Position numbers and translations under genes: made by a program | Notes under the pieces: generated by a model | Told to the model about the DNA's origin: nothing | The model's database searches: none | The model's input: the letters and a program-made list of their open reading frames with translations, nothing else | Shown: one piece after another, positions 10,941 to 23,500 of the stretch | Position numbering within the stretch: the stretch's first letter is position 1 | Layout: the number at the start of each line of letters is the position of its first letter | Origin: Apostichopus californicus | Lineage: Eukaryota > Echinodermata > Holothuroidea > Aspidochirotida > Stichopodidae | Direction: 5' to 3' | DNA length: 43,645 nt | NCBI GenBank assembly: GCA_020650975.1 | Contig: JAIPMN010020484.1 | Coordinates: forward strand, 5,680 to 49,324

Positions 10941-10979
10941 TCGTCGCTCGTAGACCCGAAAACCAGGTAAGTTTTTGGG

Positions 10980-11390
10980 TTTTGCAGCGGTTTAGATGAT
11001 TTAGATTTGAAAATAGTCATTTGTTTATTTTTATGGAATAAAACCTCCTCGTTTTATCTTAGAAATATTAAATAGAGTTTTACTAATTGTGGTATGATGC
11101 AAGAACTACAAAACTCAGAAATGCAAAATATTACTATATTATATATTATCGGATACAAAGTCAGAAAATTAAAGCCTCTGAGACAATTTTACAAAAAAAT
11201 CAGATATACCGATGAAAGGATTTTATCGATTCATCATATTGCAAGAAAATACCGACATTATATGTCAGAAGTTAAACTTGCCAATCTATCAAAATATGAA
11301 AATATTTATAGGGATACAGCTGCACCATTTATAATCAGACCATCTTTAATATTGCATGAGTTCTAAGGATGGCAAAACCATTTTTTTTAA
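10980..11390. other. Flank between the DIRS element and the TKFC exon 13 duplicate
   Basis: AT-rich with no supported gene. A plus-strand open frame at 11094-11366 (90 codons, Lys/Ile-rich) has no recognisable domain. On the minus strand AATAAA at 11029-11024 is a possible TKFC polyadenylation signal, about 500 bp past the stop. Bases 11019-11101 resemble the sequence just left of the element (5755-5826). Confidence 0.45.
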
Positions 11391-11514
11391 CTGAAGCTGT
11401 TGGACACTGCCCTCATCCAGCTAGCAACCGCTTGCAGCCCCTGCATCTATCTTACCCAATGTCAGATCAGAATGCACATAACTGGCTCTGCCGGCCTGAG
11501 CAGTCATTCTCGAA
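11391..11514 (-). pseudogene. Partial tandem copy of TKFC terminal exon
   Basis: This block repeats the end of TKFC exon 13 (about 11531-11655). On the minus strand it reads [15 protein letters not shown], then LGKIDAGAA, and then an extra base after GCTGCA shifts the frame into TAG a few codons later. The true exon's acceptor is not duplicated: similarity starts just upstream of the ATGACTGCTCAGGCC block. As it lies after the real stop codon it is most likely 3' UTR or downstream DNA. Confidence 0.8.
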
Positions 11515-11527
11515 GAGCGATCTTTTT

Positions 11528-14500
11528 TTACTTGAAGCTGTTGGCCACTGCCCTCACCCAGCTAGCAACGGCTGCAGCCCCTGCATCTTTCTTACCTGTT
11601 GTCAGATCAGAATGCACATAACTGGCTCTGCCGGCCTGAGCAGTCATTCTTGAAGTTTCGTCTGCAGCTATTTCTGCAGCCTTCATTGGAAAAGAACAAC
11701 ATATTGTAAAAGTGAAAAACAATTTTTGATGACAAGAAATATGTTGACAGGTAATTATATATTACAAAACATGTCCAAACATCAATATATTCTAATTAAA
11801 GTTTGTACACACTTTGCCAGCAGCTACAAACAATAACATATAAAGTATCCTTTTCACTAGAGTTGCATTGGGGTATGTTTCTCAGCATCCTGTCAAAAAC
11901 TCAATCACAAACAAACCTAATACTGGACAGGGAATCAAACAGATTGATGCCACAGTTCATAAAACAGTTTGCTTATAGGAGAAACTCTACAAAGTACCAT
12001 TTCTAAATTTAATGTAAATAAACAGAAATTGAATGCCCAAAAATTCATGAAAATTAAAAGATATAGACTTGTATATAAACAGAATTAATGTTTTGCTCAC
12101 AGAGAAAGGAAAGCAAATCCTAAAATATTTCACATCCATAGATCTTCTTGCCTCCATCCTCGAGGAAATAATTAAATTCAAACTTGAAAGACAGGATTGA
12201 GAGAAACCACCAATTGTCTGCCAGTCAGATATTAGTATTCAAAGTTTACATGTATGAATATTTTACTGAACCATCCTTAAGAATATTTCAAAATTTCCCT
12301 GTCAATACTTTCCCCCACCCACATATGGGTATATGGGTAAACCCCCCACTTGCTCTCATATGGGGTGTAAAATTATGACATATATGTATTTACGACATAC
12401 CTTTGCTGCTGCTCGTAGCGCCTCCCCAGTAGTGATCCCTGATGATTCATTCAGACAAGAATAAATAGCAGCCAGAGGATCAAGCTGGCAAAAGAAACAA
12501 CAACAACAACAACATGTTCAAACCAAACGTGAAAGACCAACAAATATGTACAAAACTGATCCTCTCAGTAGTAAAATTGCTCAATTTGTCACTGTACATT
12601 TCAAATTTCTACATATTTGACATCCATACTTTTTAAATGGATCTGTGTTAATTGCAAAGATTTGCTGGCATAATAATGCTGTTTTCATAACAAAAAGAAA
12701 CGACGGTATGTTCAAACCAATCTTCCCCACCAGATTGCCCTTCTTAGCAAGGGTCATCATAGCCAGACATTTTGGCAAAGGACATTCATTTAGAAGCAAA
12801 CTGACTTATGGAGACATTTGATGGCTGAAGTCCACTCAAAAACATTACATCCGATGTGTGGACTTGACACAGATTTATGTCACTTGATACGTGACCTGTA
12901 ATCATCACACATCAACACACAGGTGAAATCACAAGATAAGTTACTGACGGTTTCATGAGAACTAAGTGCACTTGAAAGGAAATACAAAAATTTCTTTTAA
13001 ATCTCCTTTTTTGTTGCAACCAAAATGTTCTTCTTTTGACAGACATTTGTAAAACATCATATTTTTAGTGACTTAAACAGTTTACAATTGATACCTCTTT
13101 CTTCCTCAAAGTTAAGGATCCTCTTAATACATTGTGTATAGTATTAACTCACCATGGTCCTATCACCCACAGATGCCCCACCGTATTTCGATATAGCAGT
13201 TATTCCGGCACCGAGTGCTCTGTTGACATCGGCTAATGTTCGGCCATTCCTTAGTTCTGTAGCCGCAGCCAGGAAAAATATGCTGTAGAGCTGGTATGGG
13301 AGGAAGTGAAAATACTAATGCCTTGCAGTAACATTAAGGAAGAAATGATGCATACATACTACAAGCTAAAGAGATGCACTAAACAAAGACGAAGCCACTG
13401 CTTATACTGAGGTACCAAGTGATCTGTGGATTAAACTGTTTACCACATATACACCATGAGTCACCCCTATTAAACACTGAAAACATGTTTGCGTTAGTTG
13501 GAAATCATAACAGCTTGGATTAGTCAGAAGACATATGATATTAGCTGCAAAATGTGGAGAGTATTCACGATGTAAACGTATGCATTATTTCCCTCAATGC
13601 TATACTAAGTTTACCATGGACAATTGTGTGGTATGATATCATGCTGTTCAAAAAGGAAATTTAAGATATGCAGCTGCCTTTTAGTCCACTTAAATGGCAC
13701 TAGAAAAGCTGAATTTATGTATCACCTTGACTGTTTTGAAAAATATAGGAACACATTCAAAGTTGAATTTGTCAGAAAAAACGTCTGTATTTGAGGGGTA
13801 TGCGATTATGTGTGAGATAGACCTTGGCTAGGTCATACATAGCCTAGCTAATACACAATACAAAGTACACAGTAAAAAGACACTGTAGAAGATGTGCTGG
13901 CATGAAAGCGCTTCAAATTGATTAAAGTGTTTACTGTCCAGTATTATAATAATTCTTAACTTACAGCACCAGATGAACCACCCATCACAGACTCTGAAAC
14001 GTGAGCCAAGTGTGCTGCAATCTGATTGGCTGATAAGGGTACATTTTTCTTGCTTGCCAACCACTTTTGAAATTCTGCAAAAAAGGAATAACCAATCTCA
14101 ATATAGTAACAGTTGAATATTCAATACAATATCTCTGAAAGGTCATCAGTATTGCCCCCAAATATACTAGAAAGGTCAGATAACGGTCAGTTTCAACAGA
14201 CATTTACTAACCCTCTAGAAGTAGTTAAGACACCACACAGATATTAAATTGTTGATTTTATAAAAATCCTCAGAAGATACGATTAATGCAGAAGATCAGT
14301 GGTTCTTAGTAAGTATTTTTAGCCTGCTAAATTTGGGGCCAGTTCTGAAGACCCTCTATATCAATTACAATACATTAGGTAACAAGATTAATTGACACAG
14401 AAATTAAATTCCAATTAAATCCACCACTTTAGAAAACTAAAACTTCTTAAAAATAACTTGGGAACCACAAAGATGGAAGAAAAATAAACATAGAAGTACT

Positions 14501-17500
14501 GGAAGTGTGATGTAAGTTAGTATATCATGTAATTCTGAGGCAACTGGTGGTAATGCTACTCTAGGAGATGATTTTTCTTTTTTGCTGTCGTTTACACACA
14601 ATTCAAGGTTAAGCAAACTTGTTTGAGCTTTGAACTTTAGCCTTGCTCATCTGGTAAGGTATGTATGCTTCACCCACCATTAATTACAAATGTTACATGA
14701 ACCAGTAACATTTATTGGACAGGCTGTTGTAACCACAAATTCCTACAAACTCCCTCCTCATTTCCAACCCAATACTACAATGGGTGTTACATACTACACA
14801 TAATCAAACATAATCATACTTGAGTGGTGGATTGAATAATCAAGTGTTTAATGCATTTCTTCAAAAGACACTTTCCCTTGGAATGGCATGCAGACTGATT
14901 TTTTATTGTTGTTGCCAAATTTCAATAACCTATTATTTTTCATCATTTTTCATCACACAAGTGTCCTATCACAACATGTGAACACTTATAGTTTTATGTA
15001 TCCACAATACTAAAGATCTAACTCACCCACTGCCCCTCTTTTCAGTGTTGTTACACAATCAACACTTATAGCTTTATGTATCCACAATAATAAAGATCTA
15101 ACTCACCCACTGCCCCTCTTTTCAGTGTTGTTACACAATCAACACTTATAGCTTTATGTATCCACAATACTAAAGATCTAACTCACCCACTGCCCCTCTT
15201 TTCAGTGTTGTTCCACAATCAACACTTATAGCTTTATATCCACAATATATTGTGCATATTATAATAAAGATCTAACTCACCCACTGCCCCTCCTTTAAGT
15301 GTTGTTCCACAATCAGCACTTATAGCTTTATCTATCCACAATAATAAAGATCTAACTCACCCACTGCCCCTCTGTTCAGTGTTGTTACACAATCAACACT
15401 TATAGCTTTATGTATTCACAATACTAAAGATTTAACTCACCCACTGCCCCTCTTTTCAGTGTTGTTCCACAATCAACACTTATAGCTTTATATCCACAAT
15501 ACTCAAGATCTAACTCACCCACTGCCCCTCTTTTCAGTGTTGTTCCACAATCAACACTTATAGCTTTATGTATCCACAATACCAAAGATCTAACTCACCC
15601 ACTGCCCCTCTTTTCAGTGTTGTTACACAACACTTATAGCTTTATGTTTCCACAATACTAAAGATCTAACTCACCCACTGCCCCTCTTTTCAGTGTTGTA
15701 ACACAATCAACACTTATAGCTTTATGTATCCACAATACTAAAGATCTAACTCACCCACTGCCCCTCTTTTAAGTGTTGTTCCACAATCAACACTTATAGC
15801 TTTATGTATTCACAATACTAAAGATCTAACTCACCCACTGCCCCTCTTTTCAGTGTTGTTCCACAATCAACACTTATAGCTTTATATCCACAATACTCAA
15901 GATCTAACTCACCCACTGCCCCTCTTTTCAGTGTTGTTCCACAATCAACACTTATAGCTTTATGTATCCACAATACCAAAGATCTAACTCACCCACTGCC
16001 CCTCTTTTCAGTGTTGTTACACAACACTTATAGCTTTATGTTTCCACAATACTAAAGATCTAACTCACCCACTGCCCCTCTTTTCAGTGTTGTTCCACAA
16101 TCAACACTTATAGCTTTATATCCACAATACTCAAGATCTAACTCACCCACTGCCCCTCTTTTCAGTGTTGTTCCACAATCAACACTTATAGCTTTATGTA
16201 TCCACAATACCAAAGATCTAACTCACCCACTGCCCCTCTTTTCAGTGTTGTTACACAACACTTATAGCTTTATGTTTCCACAATACTAAAGATCTAACTC
16301 ACCCACTGCCCCTCTTTTAAGTGTTGTTCCACAATCAACACTTATAGTTTTATGTATCCACAATACTAAAGATCTAACTCACCCACTGCCCCTCTTTTCA
16401 GTGTTGCTCCACAATCAACACTTATAGCTTTATGTATCCACAATACCAAAGATCTAACTCACCCACTGCCCCTCTTTTCAGTGTTGTTCCACAATCTCCG
16501 TCTCCACATCCGCTATCTAGCTTGTTCAATGCCATTTCTTTCTCACAAATCGCTTTGCATGCCTCAGACAGAACGGATAAAACTTTTCCTTGGATATCTT
16601 GAAGAGGAAAACAAGGAACCAACTGATAATGGCATAAAGAGTACTTGTAATGTTGATCATTAAGGGAAATGTACAGGTAAGAAAGAAAAAACAAGAACCA
16701 AATATATATATTTCTAGCTGTCAAATGTGTGAAGAAAATCATTGTTCCAACTACCAGGTTCATAGAGGTTGTTCTGTTGCCGAAACTATGAATTAATGAA
16801 AATTTGTTTCATTTTATTTGTAATAGGACATTAAACTATAAGCAATGGAATCACTTCATTCCAATGCATCAAACTGTACTTGTTTGTTCAATTCTTACAA
16901 TTGGATAGTGTTTAACTCTAATGGAATGATTTGATCATACCTGAAAAATTACTTCAAAATCATATATTGCTATAGTTCACTTTTGAAAGATTTATACATT
17001 TGTTTGCTTTTTCTTTTGCTTTTTTTTTTGAAGCATAGGTTTATTAATTTCCCTTTGTTCCAATTAAATGGGAAGTTATATACTTTGTTTAACAAGCATC
17101 ACTTCTGAAATGAAGCTTGGGTTATATTTTCTGTCATTTGTTTTGTCAAGATTTTAGAGATGAAGCAAGGAATGATATTAAATTGATCGACCTTCAAGTT
17201 TAACTTTTACTTCATAAATTTCACTTGGTCTGAGTTTTCTATGGGCTACACTTAATTATACAATGAGGCTTCCACTTTGGTTATGTCCTACCTATAGTTA
17301 ACATTTTGAATAAATATTTTATGTATTATCTCTTATTGCTATATGGTAGACCACTGATGAAATTGGACCCTATACAAACCAGACTTTTGGCTAAAAATGC
17401 TGGCTATAAATTCTGCAATCTTTTCCAGCAAACACTGTCTATAAAAATGCATACAGTGAAGTTTCCTTTTTAGTAATCAGCAATATGAGGACATTAAGCT

Positions 17501-20500
17501 TACTTGCCTTATGAGCTAACTTTTATGCCATATGGTAATAACTATATATGGCTTAAATTTAATATTCAGTTTATACTTTGTTGCACATGTACTCAGTACA
17601 TGAAACAAGGGTTGACTTAATCATACTGTAACTTGTGAAAGTAAGTAGGCTGTCATTCATGTAGGTAATACAAAAGATACTAAGGATATTTGAGGAGGGT
17701 TTAAGTATATATCACCATGGCAACCATTAAGGTTACCATGGTGTTGTTTGTCACCTGATGGCAGAGGTTCACTCTGGGTGACAGTAAGTGCCGATTCCTT
17801 GTGCTCAGGCTTTATTGATGGAGTGTCATTTCTTGTGTAAAGAGACACTTTGGATGTGCAGACTCTGGGCCATGCAGGTGCAGTTGTCTCATCATCTAGG
17901 AGTTTAAAACAGACAATAGAATCAAATTTTGGGAAGAAATGGAAAAAAAGAAATTTCCAAAAAATGCTCATGATGGCTCTGTTAATTTCTACAATGATAA
18001 GAATAATACATATTTAAAATTCTACTGCAACAGAGAAAAGAAAATGAACAGTAAACAATGTTTCATGGTTAATACATCCTTTTCAATTGATTTCATATGA
18101 TTACAATTAAGTTAGGAATCTACAATCTTATTTGTATCAAGTCATTTTGAAAGTGTGACATTAATAAATGTGGTATTTATAAATAAGGCGGCATTAATAT
18201 CTGCTCCTCGGACATCAACAATATCTCCAATCGAACAGTTGGATAATGACCCTGTTCACCTACACAGCTGCAGTGCCAGCAGTTGTTTAAACCAAACCAC
18301 AGAATAAATATACGCTGCCTAACTCATAAATCCAACATACAAATTAATTTATTTCTTCCCGCAATCAGCTAGCAACAAACAGGATTATTAATGCATTATT
18401 AGGAGATTAATTGGAACAATTAAATCTGTAACATTTTAAATCTGCTCAGAAGCAACAGTCTGAGTTATAGGCTAGTTAATCATAAATATATTTTACTACC
18501 TAGGTATGTTGGCAAATCACTTTCTCGGTCCAAACGCAAACAAGTGATTGATATTCCTGCCATCTCCAAGGAGGTCATAAAAGTACCGCAATAGGCCCTG
18601 ATTGGCTCTATACCTGTCTCTTGCAGACTCTCTGATTGGAGAAAAACAATATTTCAAAATATCATCTCTTGGTTAAACGTTATACATTCATGCTGAAATG
18701 AGTAAGGAGACCCACATAAGCTTATGTAAAGGCATACAAGCCTGCAGGCATATGCTATGCTCAGTACTGAAGTTTTATCCTAGGATCATTTCCATAAATA
18801 CCGGAAAATCTATGACACAATTGGAACTAGGAATGAATCTATATTAAAGGCATAAACATACAGGTCTGTGGATGAAATTTGTTATATCTATATACTACAG
18901 ACCACTTTAAGCACCAATAAATGAAACAGCTTTGTTTGCTGACCGATTCATTGAGCACAGTCTACTTAACTAGATGTCATGAAAATGGAACTCAATCAGA
19001 ACTCTTCCAAAGGATTAAGAGAAACTAACTTATATTTCCTCGGACAACCAAATGTGTCTCAAAATGAATCAAAGGAGAGGAAGTTAGGAATGTTTTCTAT
19101 AAATTACTACCTTTGAAACATGACAGTAATTAACATATTACTTACATGTAGAATACATACTATCATGTTCATTGTAGACATGAAGCATGACCACTTGATT
19201 GGCAAGCTTTGAACTGTAATCTAGTGTGTTTATTCACTGAATTATCAATGACATACCTATCGCAGATTTAGCGACAAGAGTCAACTCCAAGTTGGAGGTT
19301 CCGCCGAGATTATTAACAATAAGAATTACTGACTTTGTGTCAGCTCCCATGGAACTCAAGACGGTTTTTACCAATGATGGAATCAACTCCCTAGCAGGAG
19401 TAAGCTGAAAATGAAATTGATAGAAAATGATTTAAAAAAATATGATTTTAATTGCAAATAGGGAACTGAATCTTGTTTTCCATCAATCATTAATTTTAAA
19501 GGCATTGAAGACTCATCCCAAACCGTGTGCGGCCATCTGAAAAAGTTAACTTTCTGTTGCTTGCAAGTGACGTTTTGTTCGTGTCACTACAAAATGCAGA
19601 CAGTAATGAAACGTGATACCTTAATTGTTATCTTTAGCTGGACCTGAGATGTCCATCACTGTATCGTTTACTGTACAGCTGTATGTACTGACTGCAGGGA
19701 GTTTCCATAACAACTCCCTGCTGAGTGTACACTAGTGTCTAATTACCGACGGTAGCAAGCTGTGTGTGTATTTTCTGGGATCGATGGTGGTGTTTAACAC
19801 TTCTGTTACACCTCATTCGAAACTAGGTTAAATTACCGGCATTAGACGTTTCTTTTTGCGCGAGTCTTCACATCCTTTAAGGGTTTTAACTTTGTGATAT
19901 TTCTAATGTAACTATTACACACAGAACCAAGGAGGTTTGACAACATTAGTTTGTAATTCGAGAGAGAAGGATTAGCAACTGACTCTCTTATGAAGGTATG
20001 TCTGAGCTTAAAACACATTTGCTTTGCCTTGATATGTTTGAATAAACATTTCTCCCTGCTTCAAAGTATAGAAGGTAGGCCAGAAATCAGTGTCACAGAA
20101 TTTGGACCCCACGATTACACATTAACAAGACTATACACATACTGTAACATTGCATTTTTTGATTACTAGATAACAGAAACATCAATTTATACAGCCATAA
20201 TCTGGGAAAAATTACTTCTTGTCTCTTCACACCAGCTTCACCGTGGATACCCAACCCGACTTCAACCTCAGAGGCACCTAGGGTGAAAGAGGGTCCTGAC
20301 CCAGGGACACTGCATGGGTACAAACAGACACCAATGGTACCTATCAAAATAGATAATGAAATGTAATAATGTATTACTTCTACATTTGAAAATCAAATAA
20401 TGGATTTTCTCCTTCCCCTTAATTTTTTTTTCCTTTTTTTCAAAGAAAAACTGTGTTATAAAAAATTAAGGTATAAAAATCTGAATAGCATTAACAATCA

Positions 20501-23500
20501 AATGATTGGATATTTCTATCAAAATTGTTAAAACCAGAAAAATACAAACATACAACAATCACTTTCTTGATGCAATGTTGTTATATCATTCACTAAACAA
20601 AGCTGCAGGTAATATATACATACAATAGCAAACATTAAAAAATGATAAAATGCAGGATCCTTTTACTCACCCATTGACTCTATAACTGTCAATGCAACTA
20701 GCTTGATTTCCTCCAGAGATTTGCCTTTCTCAGCCATTGCACCAGCTATCTATAGATATAATACAATGAACAATACAATAGGAGATTTGTTCGAAGGCTT
20801 CACTTTGTGAAAGCATTGACATAACACATAAACAGACATGGGAAGTGTTACATTAAATATCATACAATATTGCTTCGTGACTCAATCTATTTACACACAT
20901 TTTTGATCCTCATATTAATAAGTTGTTGATTAAAGGCATTGAAGACTTGCCCCAAACCGCCTGCCGTGCTCTGAAAAAGTTAACTTTCCGTTGCTTGCAA
21001 GTGAAGTTTTCTTCTTGTCGCTACAAAATGCAGACTGTAATGAAACGTGATACCTTGTTATCTTTTATCTAGACCTGAGATGTCCATCGCTGCTATGCAC
21101 ACTGTGTTGTGGATATTGACCGTAGCTATATATATTGACTGTACACTAGTGTCTAATTACCGACGGTAGCAAGCTGTGTGTGTATTTTCTGGGATCAATG
21201 GTGGTGTCTAACACTTCTGTTACACCTCATTCGAAACTTGGTCAGATTACCGGCAGCAAAAGTTTCTTTGTGCGCGAGTCTTCACACCCTTTAAATAATC
21301 TTGGCAAGCTTGCAATTTCCTTAAGATACAGCTGGAAAAATGTAGACAGTAAACTTGTGACTGTGACTTGGTATCAGCATGTCCACAAACACAAAGTTCA
21401 TGTTATTTACTCCAGATACCTCTTGAAGGACTATAGCTCAGTTTAGTCAAAATGTTTAGTCACAAATTATGATCTTCCCTGCCTATAGCAAATACCAATG
21501 AGTGCCCTGTTTTTGGCCAAAAACAGCGGAGATTAAATATCTACCTGAGTTGGTTATGCTAGCCATACTGAACCCTCCTCTGCACAAATTCATGATTTAT
21601 TTCGGTGATCAAGCCCAACTTGTCTTCACACACAGGACAGTAGTGCTGGCCATTAGAGCACTTGTGTTTACAATCATGCAGGTGACTGCATGGTCAATTA
21701 ATTAGGTGTACTCAAGGATAAATCCTTATGGCAGTATTTGGGATACTTTATGCCATCAAGTAACAAATTATTAATGCTTGAGTGAATTTTCGAAGAGGAC
21801 TTTTTCCTATAGGCAGGCTTGACCGTCATGACAGTTCCCAATTGCAAACTAAAATAACAACTCCATGGAAGACTCCACTCGACAACACAGTGAATGCAAA
21901 GCAGTGAATTTTGAATATTTCAAGGGAATCTGGTTACTGGTGAGGATTTTAAATGGGAATTTAATCAATTGTGGGATGGACACTCTACCCACTACATGGT
22001 CTTAATCTGACCTTGTGGACAAGGATTGTCCCACAAAGACCTCTCTTCTTTGCTGACTTATCTGGACTCATCAGAGCACAATCTTCTCCAACTATCACCA
22101 TGGCAACCTTCAAGCCCTCTGACTTAGCTCTCTCGGCAGCGATACCAAAATTGAGTCTATCACCAGTGTAATTCTTCACAATAAGGAGGGTGCCAGCTAA
22201 AATGGAAAAATGAATGTAACTAGAATATTACTCTACAAAAAACCCAAAAATGTTCAATGTTGCACTTAACCAACTGGTCCAACAACAACATATGAATCTA
22301 AGGAAACTCTGCACACATTTAAAATCCATGAAAGATTTATACCAACCCTACGGACGTCCACCTACGATAACAGTGTAAACCATCAAAGACTTGCGTAAGA
22401 ACTGGGACCTGAATTAAAGCAATCTAAACTTAAAACAAGGGTTGAACTCTTAGAATTAAATTCAGGGTACATCATGGACTGCAGAAACAATATATAACAT
22501 GATATATGTACAAACAAAAGGGGTAACGAGTGTTACTTTCATGTAACTAACCATACATAAAATATAACAGTTATTAATGAACGATAGAAGAACTTAAAGC
22601 ATCATACTAGCTTTTCTACTAACTTACACTTACCTGGATTATCCTGACCGATGGCCCGGATTGCTGCTAGGATACTCTCAGGAGGTGGAGACGTAAACAC
22701 AGCACCTGCAACAGCAGCACTCAGCATACCTCTTCCAACAAAACCTGTCAAATAGAAGACAGGCACAAAACTGTACATAGTAGAGAGAGTCATCTCTTGA
22801 TATGAAAGTAAATAATTATGAGATGAATGGCAGCTGCCTCTTACCTATCACTTTATGGGCAGCAAGGACCATAACTTCAAAGAAATGTCTGACCAATGGC
22901 ACTGAAATCTGTAATTGTGCCCTCAATAATTCAACATGACCCTTATAAGCTGACTGTGGATAAACCAGGTCTAACCAGTTTCCCACTCCTTAAAGGTCCA
23001 CAGACACCCCTATGAACAGCATTGCCCCAATCACACTGATAGGCATTAGAAATCATGAAAATAGCTTCAAATCCCAGCAAAGATTAACCATTTTACAAGT
23101 TTTTTTCTTTATTCTAGTTTTATTTATGTATAAGCATTTGCTAATTATTCACATTGATGATTTAAAAAGGAGTGACTGCCCAATTTTCTGTTATGTAATT
23201 CCATTATTTTAAAACCTTCATTTCAAGGACACTGGACACAGGTTTGTGACCTAAGACGGTTTGCAAAAAAAATATTTTGTCTTCTTTGAAAAGAGGACAA
23301 TCACATTATTAAATTGATATATGTGGGCTTATAATTAGGGGTTAATTGTGAATCCATTCTTTATAACTTCTAATAACTCAATCAAAACATTCTTTTATCC
23401 TCATATAAAAGAACAGAGCTATTTGATGAAATTCAAGTTGATTCAGCACAAATTACATTAGGAATTGGTAAAGGATTATAAACATGTAAATTGAAGCCGT

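Larger units (their letters stand above)
5848..10979 (+). mobile_element. DIRS-type tyrosine-recombinase retrotransposon, degenerate
   Basis: An element of about 5.1 kb with the diagnostic DIRS structure. Inverted terminal repeats lie at 5867-5984 and 10821-10940. An internal complementary region at about 10657-10756 joins the complement of the left end to the complement of the right end, which places the termini at about 5848 and 10979. Order on the plus strand: a GC-rich leader with repeated units, gag, reverse transcriptase/RNase H, tyrosine recombinase. The RT has DLRDAYLHVP and YLDDWL, typical of DIRS elements. Frameshifts, stops and internal deletions in RNase H and the recombinase show that it is dead as an autonomous element. 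It is visibly richer in G+C than its surroundings. No target duplication is expected for this class and none is seen. It lies about 550 bp beyond the TKFC stop codon, pointing towards it. Confidence 0.92.

Noticed and set aside
11094..11366. 90-codon Lys/Ile-rich frame
   Set aside because: AT-rich, no domain, no splice or promoter context.
11369..11653. Plus-strand frame with internal repeat [12 protein letters not shown]
   Set aside because: Antisense of TKFC exon 13 and its tandem copy; the apparent repeat comes from the duplication.
14983..16495. CRISPR-like appearance of regularly spaced repeats
   Set aside because: The whole unit is repeated with no unique spacers, in an animal intron, and it matches the exon 9 end.
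16422..16763. 113-codon minus-strand frame as a separate gene
   Set aside because: It is TKFC exon 9 read through its acceptor upstream and its donor downstream.
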